Origin: Streptomyces sp. ISL-87
Lineage (GTDB): Bacteria; Actinomycetota; Actinomycetes; Streptomycetales; Streptomycetaceae
Assembly (NCBI RefSeq): GCF_018614095.1
Contig: NZ_JAGGOY010000018.1
Span: 1 to 64,000, forward strand
Direction: 5' to 3'
DNA length: 64,000 nucleotides
Every line of letters starts with the position of its first letter. The first letter of the stretch is position 1. Under the pieces are notes generated by a model. The model worked only from the letters and a program-made list of their open reading frames with translations. It did no database searches and was not told where the DNA came from. Both the position numbers and the translations under genes were made by a program. Of this stretch, positions 59,051 through 64,000 are shown piece by piece.

Positions 59051-59137
59051 GCCGGCTGATACGGCTCATGCCAGCCGACTGATATGGCTCATGCCAGCCG
59101 ACTGATATGGCTCATGCCAGTCGGCCGATACGGCCAA
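59051..59137. repeat. Four 19-23 bp tandem repeats
   Basis: GCCAGCCGACTGATATGGCT plus CAT is present in two identical 23-bp copies (59070-59092, 59093-59115), flanked by diverged copies before (from 59051) and after (to 59137). Each unit contains a short inverted motif. It lies between convergent genes just downstream of the azoreductase stop and resembles its last codons. Confidence 0.85.
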
Positions 59138-59157
59138 GCCGAGCCGGCCGGTACCGC

Positions 59158-59796
59158 TCAGGCCAGCCGGGCGAACTGCTCCGCTTCCTCGTGGGCGCGG
59201 GCGCGCGACGCCTCGGCCTGGGGGCGCAGCGGGGCCATGGCCGGGTTGCGGTGGGCCATGGTCAGCTCGGGGGTGATGATCTCCAGGTTCAGGCCCAGCG
59301 AGCCGGCCATCACGCTGCGGAGGTAAGGGATCACGTGGTCCATGCCCTCGCGCGGGGTGCCGGGGCCGTAGCCGCCGCCGCGGCTCGTGACGACCACGGC
59401 GCGCCGGCCGCGGGTGGGGACCTGGTCGGGGACCGGGAAGAGGGTCCGCCCGTTGACGAAGACCTGGTCGATCCACGCCTTGAAGCCCGAGGGGATCGAG
59501 TGGTTGTACATCGGCACGGTGAACAGGTAGGCGCTCGCTCCGAGGAACTCCTCGATGAGGGTGTCCTGGAGGGCGATCGCGGCCGCCTGGCCCTCGGTGC
59601 GGTCGGCGGGGCTGGTGAAGCGCCCGGTGATCGCGTCGGAGGTCAGGTGCGGCAGCGGGTCCGCGGCGAGGTCGCGGTAGACCACGGTGTCATCGGGGTG
59701 CTCCTTCTGCCACGCGGTCTGGAAGGTGGCGCCGACCTCCCGGGAAACCGAACCGGTGAGGAGCGATGAGGAGTCGATGTGAAGCAGGTAGGTCAT
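59158..59796 (-). CDS. azoR: FMN-dependent NADH-azoreductase
   Basis: A 212-residue flavodoxin-like quinone/azo reductase: LLHIDSSSLLTGSVSREVG binds FMN phosphate, and FTVPMYNHSIPSGFKAWIDQ plus SRGGGYGPGTP are family segments. It reduces quinones and azo dyes with NADH by a ping-pong mechanism. The C-terminus EEAEQFARLA abuts the tandem repeat array. Confidence 0.9.
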   Translation of the reverse strand: MTYLLHIDSSSLLTGSVSREVGATFQTAWQKEHPDDTVVYRDLAADPLPHLTSDAITGRFTSPADRTEGQAAAIALQDTLIEEFLGASAYLFTVPMYNHSIPSGFKAWIDQVFVNGRTLFPVPDQVPTRGRRAVVVTSRGGGYGPGTPREGMDHVIPYLRSVMAGSLGLNLEIITPELTMAHRNPAMAPLRPQAEASRARAHEEAEQFARLA

Positions 59797-59901
59797 CTTC
59801 GCTTTTCAGTGAGGGGGAGAGGGAAGGGAACAGCCCAATGATCACCCCATGTGATGACGCGCTGCCACCCCTGCGGGAGGGAACTGCATCCCCCCGCGGG
59901 C

Positions 59902-60276
59902 GCGGCACGGCTGTCCCTCTGCGATCCGGACTCGGACAAGCTGGAGGCCCTGGTCGCACGGCTGGAGCGGCACTGGCCCGGCTGCACGACCGGCGCGGCG
60001 CAGCCCGTGCTCGACGACGCGGACATCGTGGTCAACGCGACCCCGCTGGGCATGCGCGCGGACGATCCCCTGCCGTTCTCCCCGCAGGCCCTGCGCCCGC
60101 ACTGTGTGGTGGCCGATGTGATCATGAAGCCGAGAGAGACCGCCCTGCTGAAGGCCGCTGGCGCGCTGAGCCACCCGATCCTCCACGGCGCCCATATGCT
60201 CGATCACCAACTCGGGCTCTACCGGACCTTTTTCCGGCTCGACGAGTCTTCGAGCGGGGACCGCGACCGTGAATGA
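59902..60276 (+). pseudogene. C-terminal half of a shikimate dehydrogenase
   Basis: From RLSLCDPDSDKLEALVARLE this frame reads the NADP domain of shikimate 5-dehydrogenase: DADIVVNATPLGMR, HCVVADVIMKPRETALLKAA and HPILHGAHMLDHQLGLY, ending normally. The N-terminal substrate-binding half and the GxGGxG motif are absent; upstream bases do not continue the protein. A truncated, probably inactive gene. Confidence 0.8.
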
Positions 60277-61225
60277 GAGCGTGCCCGTCATGAGCCGGAC
60301 GCACCGGATGAACGAGCGGACGAACGACATGATGAATGAGCGGGTGAACGAGCGGGTGAACGAGTTGGATCAGCCGAACCGGCAGAGCGAGCCGGATCTG
60401 TTCGCCATCAGCGACCTCCATATCGCCCACCCGGAGAACAGAAAGATCGTCGAAGGGCTCCGTCCGGCGTCGGACGGCGACTGGCTGATCGTGGCCGGTG
60501 ACGTGGGGGAGTTGGTCGAGGACATCGCCTGGGCCCTGCGGACGCTGCGCGACCGGTTCGCCAAGGTGATCTGGAGCCCGGGCAACCACGAGCTGTGGAC
60601 CCCGAAGCCGGACCCGGTCCAGCTGCGCGGTGTCGAGCGGTACCAGCACCTGGTCGACATCTGCCGCGGCCTCGACGTCCTCACCCCCGAGGACCCCTAC
60701 GCACTGTGGGAGGGCGCGGGCGGCCCGGTGCGCGTCGCGCCCCTGTTCACGCTGTACGACTACACCTTCCGCACCCCCACGGCCGCCACCAAGGACGAGT
60801 CCATCGCCCAGGCGTACGAGGCGGGCGTGGTGTGCACCGACGAGTTCTTCCTGCACCCCGACCCCTACGCCAGCCGCGAGGAGTGGTGCCGGGCACGCGT
60901 GGCCTACACCGAGGAGCGCCTCGCCGCCTGCGACCCCGACGTGCCGCTGGTGCTGGTCAACCACTACCCCCTGGTCCGGGAACCCACGAGGATCCTGCGG
61001 CACCAGGAGTTCGCCCAGTGGTGCGGTACGGAACGCACCGCCGACTGGCACCTCCGCTTCAACACCGGCGTGGTCGTCTACGGCCACCTCCACATCCCCC
61101 GTACCACCTGGCACGACGGTGTGCGCTTCGAGGAGGTGTCGGTCGGCTACCCCAGGGAGTGGCGCCGTCCCGGCCACCCCCGCAACGTGCCGCGCCGGGT
61201 CCTCACCGCGACGAGCGCCCCGTGA
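60269..61225 (+). CDS. Metallophosphoesterase
   Basis: A 318-residue calcineurin-type phosphoesterase: metal motifs AISDLHIAHP, VAGDVGE, WSPGNHELW, LVNHYPL and VVYGHLHIPR, all complete. The N-terminus contains Met/Asn/Glu-rich repeats (MNERTNDMMNERVNERVNE), and several starts are possible (GTG 60269, ATG 60291); the conserved part begins about residue 43. Its stop overlaps the phosphopantetheinyl transferase start, a pairing usual in Streptomyces, perhaps linking pantetheine phosphate turnover to carrier-protein activation. Substrate unknown. Confidence 0.87.
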   Translation: MNESVPVMSRTHRMNERTNDMMNERVNERVNELDQPNRQSEPDLFAISDLHIAHPENRKIVEGLRPASDGDWLIVAGDVGELVEDIAWALRTLRDRFAKVIWSPGNHELWTPKPDPVQLRGVERYQHLVDICRGLDVLTPEDPYALWEGAGGPVRVAPLFTLYDYTFRTPTAATKDESIAQAYEAGVVCTDEFFLHPDPYASREEWCRARVAYTEERLAACDPDVPLVLVNHYPLVREPTRILRHQEFAQWCGTERTADWHLRFNTGVVVYGHLHIPRTTWHDGVRFEEVSVGYPREWRRPGHPRNVPRRVLTATSAP

Positions 61226-61893
61226 TAGAGCAGATCCTCCCGCCCGGCGTCGCCGTGTCCGAGGCATTCGACGACCTCGCCGACGCCCCCCTCTTCCCCG
61301 AGGAGGCGGCGGTCGTCCGCAACGCCGTCGACTCCAGGAAACGCGAGTTCGCCACCGCCCGGATGTGCGCCCGCCGGGCGCTCGCCGATATGGGCCTGCC
61401 CGCCGTCCCCGTACTGCCGGGCCGGGGCGGCGCGCCCCGCTGGCCGGAAACCGTCGTCGGCAGCCTCACGCACACCCGCGGCTACCGGGCCGCGGTAGTG
61501 GGCAGACGTACGCACTTCGCGACGCTCGGCATCGACGCCGAACCCCACGCGCCGCTGCCCGACGGGGTCATCGACGTCACCGCCCTGCCCGCGGAGCGCG
61601 ACCATCTGCGGGTCCTGCGGACGGCTGACCCGGGCGTGTGCTGGGACCGGCTGCTGTTCTGCATGAAGGAGGCGGTCTTCAAGGCCTGGTACCCCTTCAC
61701 CGGGGAAAGCCTCGGCTTCGAGGACGCCGACATCGGCATCGACCTCGGCACGGGGACCTTCAGTGCCCGGATCCTCGCCCCGTACTCCCCGCCCGGAGGG
61801 GGCAGGCTGGACCGCCTCGACGGCCGCTGGCTGGTCCGCGACGGCCTCGCGCTCGCCGCGATCACCGTCCCGGCCGCGCGCCTGCCCCGGTAG
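61222..61893 (+). CDS. Sfp/EntD-type 4'-phosphopantetheinyl transferase
   Basis: A 223-residue transferase that loads the CoA-derived arm onto carrier proteins of polyketide and peptide synthetases. Motifs: RCARRAL-like RMCARRALADMGLP, VVGSLTHTRGYRAAVVG, the metal site LGIDAEPH and WDRLLFCMKEAVFKAWYP. It belongs to the EntD-like group. GTG 61222 overlaps the phosphoesterase stop. The RiPP cluster in this window does not need it; its clients lie elsewhere. Confidence 0.92.
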   Translation: MIEQILPPGVAVSEAFDDLADAPLFPEEAAVVRNAVDSRKREFATARMCARRALADMGLPAVPVLPGRGGAPRWPETVVGSLTHTRGYRAAVVGRRTHFATLGIDAEPHAPLPDGVIDVTALPAERDHLRVLRTADPGVCWDRLLFCMKEAVFKAWYPFTGESLGFEDADIGIDLGTGTFSARILAPYSPPGGGRLDRLDGRWLVRDGLALAAITVPAARLPR

Positions 61894-61928
61894 GGCGACG
61901 GCGTTCGGCCGGGGCGGCGGGGATCGGA

Positions 61929-64000
<2,072 letters not shown>

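Noticed and set aside
59051..59137. CRISPR-like array
   Set aside because: Units follow each other without unique spacers and there are no cas genes.

Overview
The window is high-GC actinobacterial DNA and almost certainly Streptomyces. Codon third positions are strongly G/C biased, GTG starts and stop/start overlaps are common, and it carries genes typical of the genus (SepH, CutRS, DUF4193, DUF3093, DUF3159, DUF3710, a coproporphyrin-type ferrochelatase). From memory, the order sepH - ferrochelatase - inositol phosphatase - cutRS - DUF4193 - dut - kdpDE - trkA pair - APC permease matches the S. coelicolor chromosome around SCO5855-SCO5875, so about 25-48 kb is conserved core.

Layout. (1) 1-2.4 kb is a scar: the end of a pRiA4b ORF-3-like gene, a thymidine kinase pseudogene that has lost its P-loop, and a decayed IS701-type transposase fragment. 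(2) 2.4-22.2 kb is a RiPP cluster: a small tail-anchored membrane protein; five short precursor peptides (3116-4213), none longer than 55 residues; a terminator-like hairpin; then a tightly coupled block of P450, C39 peptidase/ABC exporter, second ABC exporter, fused E1/YcaO cyclodehydratase, SagB dehydrogenase, and split LanB dehydratase (glutamylation and elimination proteins). An ABC-2 type exporter, a NarL-type two-component system and an M20 amidohydrolase follow. The expected chemistry is leader-guided azoline/azole formation on Cys/Ser/Thr, Ser/Thr dehydration, a P450 oxidation, double-glycine leader cleavage and export. With one SpaB_C protein and no second pyridine-forming homologue, the closest logic I know is goadsporin-type (linear azole peptide with dehydroamino acids), but five parallel precursors with Gly-rich cores and C39 processing make it unusual. 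(3) 22.4-50.3 kb is core: SepH, haem synthesis, CutRS, dUTPase, then a potassium-flavoured group (KdpDE, two TrkA-type RCK proteins, a KimA-like APC permease), an RNA m5U methyltransferase and a DUF2182/DUF1326/NrtS-like group. (4) 50.5-54.4 kb is an arsenic island in decay: arsC, two arsR, an aquaporin-type arsenite channel and an ArsN-type acetyltransferase survive, while an MFS gene and two flavoprotein genes are broken. (5) 54.5-57.1 kb encodes one large DUF262-DUF1524 (GmrSD/SspE-like) nuclease fused to an alkyltransferase-like (ATL) DNA-binding domain without the acceptor cysteine, a likely modification-sensing defence enzyme. (6) 57.1-60.3 kb holds more gene remnants around a PrmC paralogue and an azoreductase. 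(7) 60.3-64 kb carries a metallophosphoesterase/phosphopantetheinyl transferase pair and a Ser/Thr kinase with a PQQ-type repeat domain that runs off the window.

No tRNA, rRNA or CRISPR array was seen. Several intergenic regions carry the same palindromic Streptomyces element, three of them between convergent genes, where it may end transcription. All calls come from reading the sequence and from remembered family motifs; no search was run.
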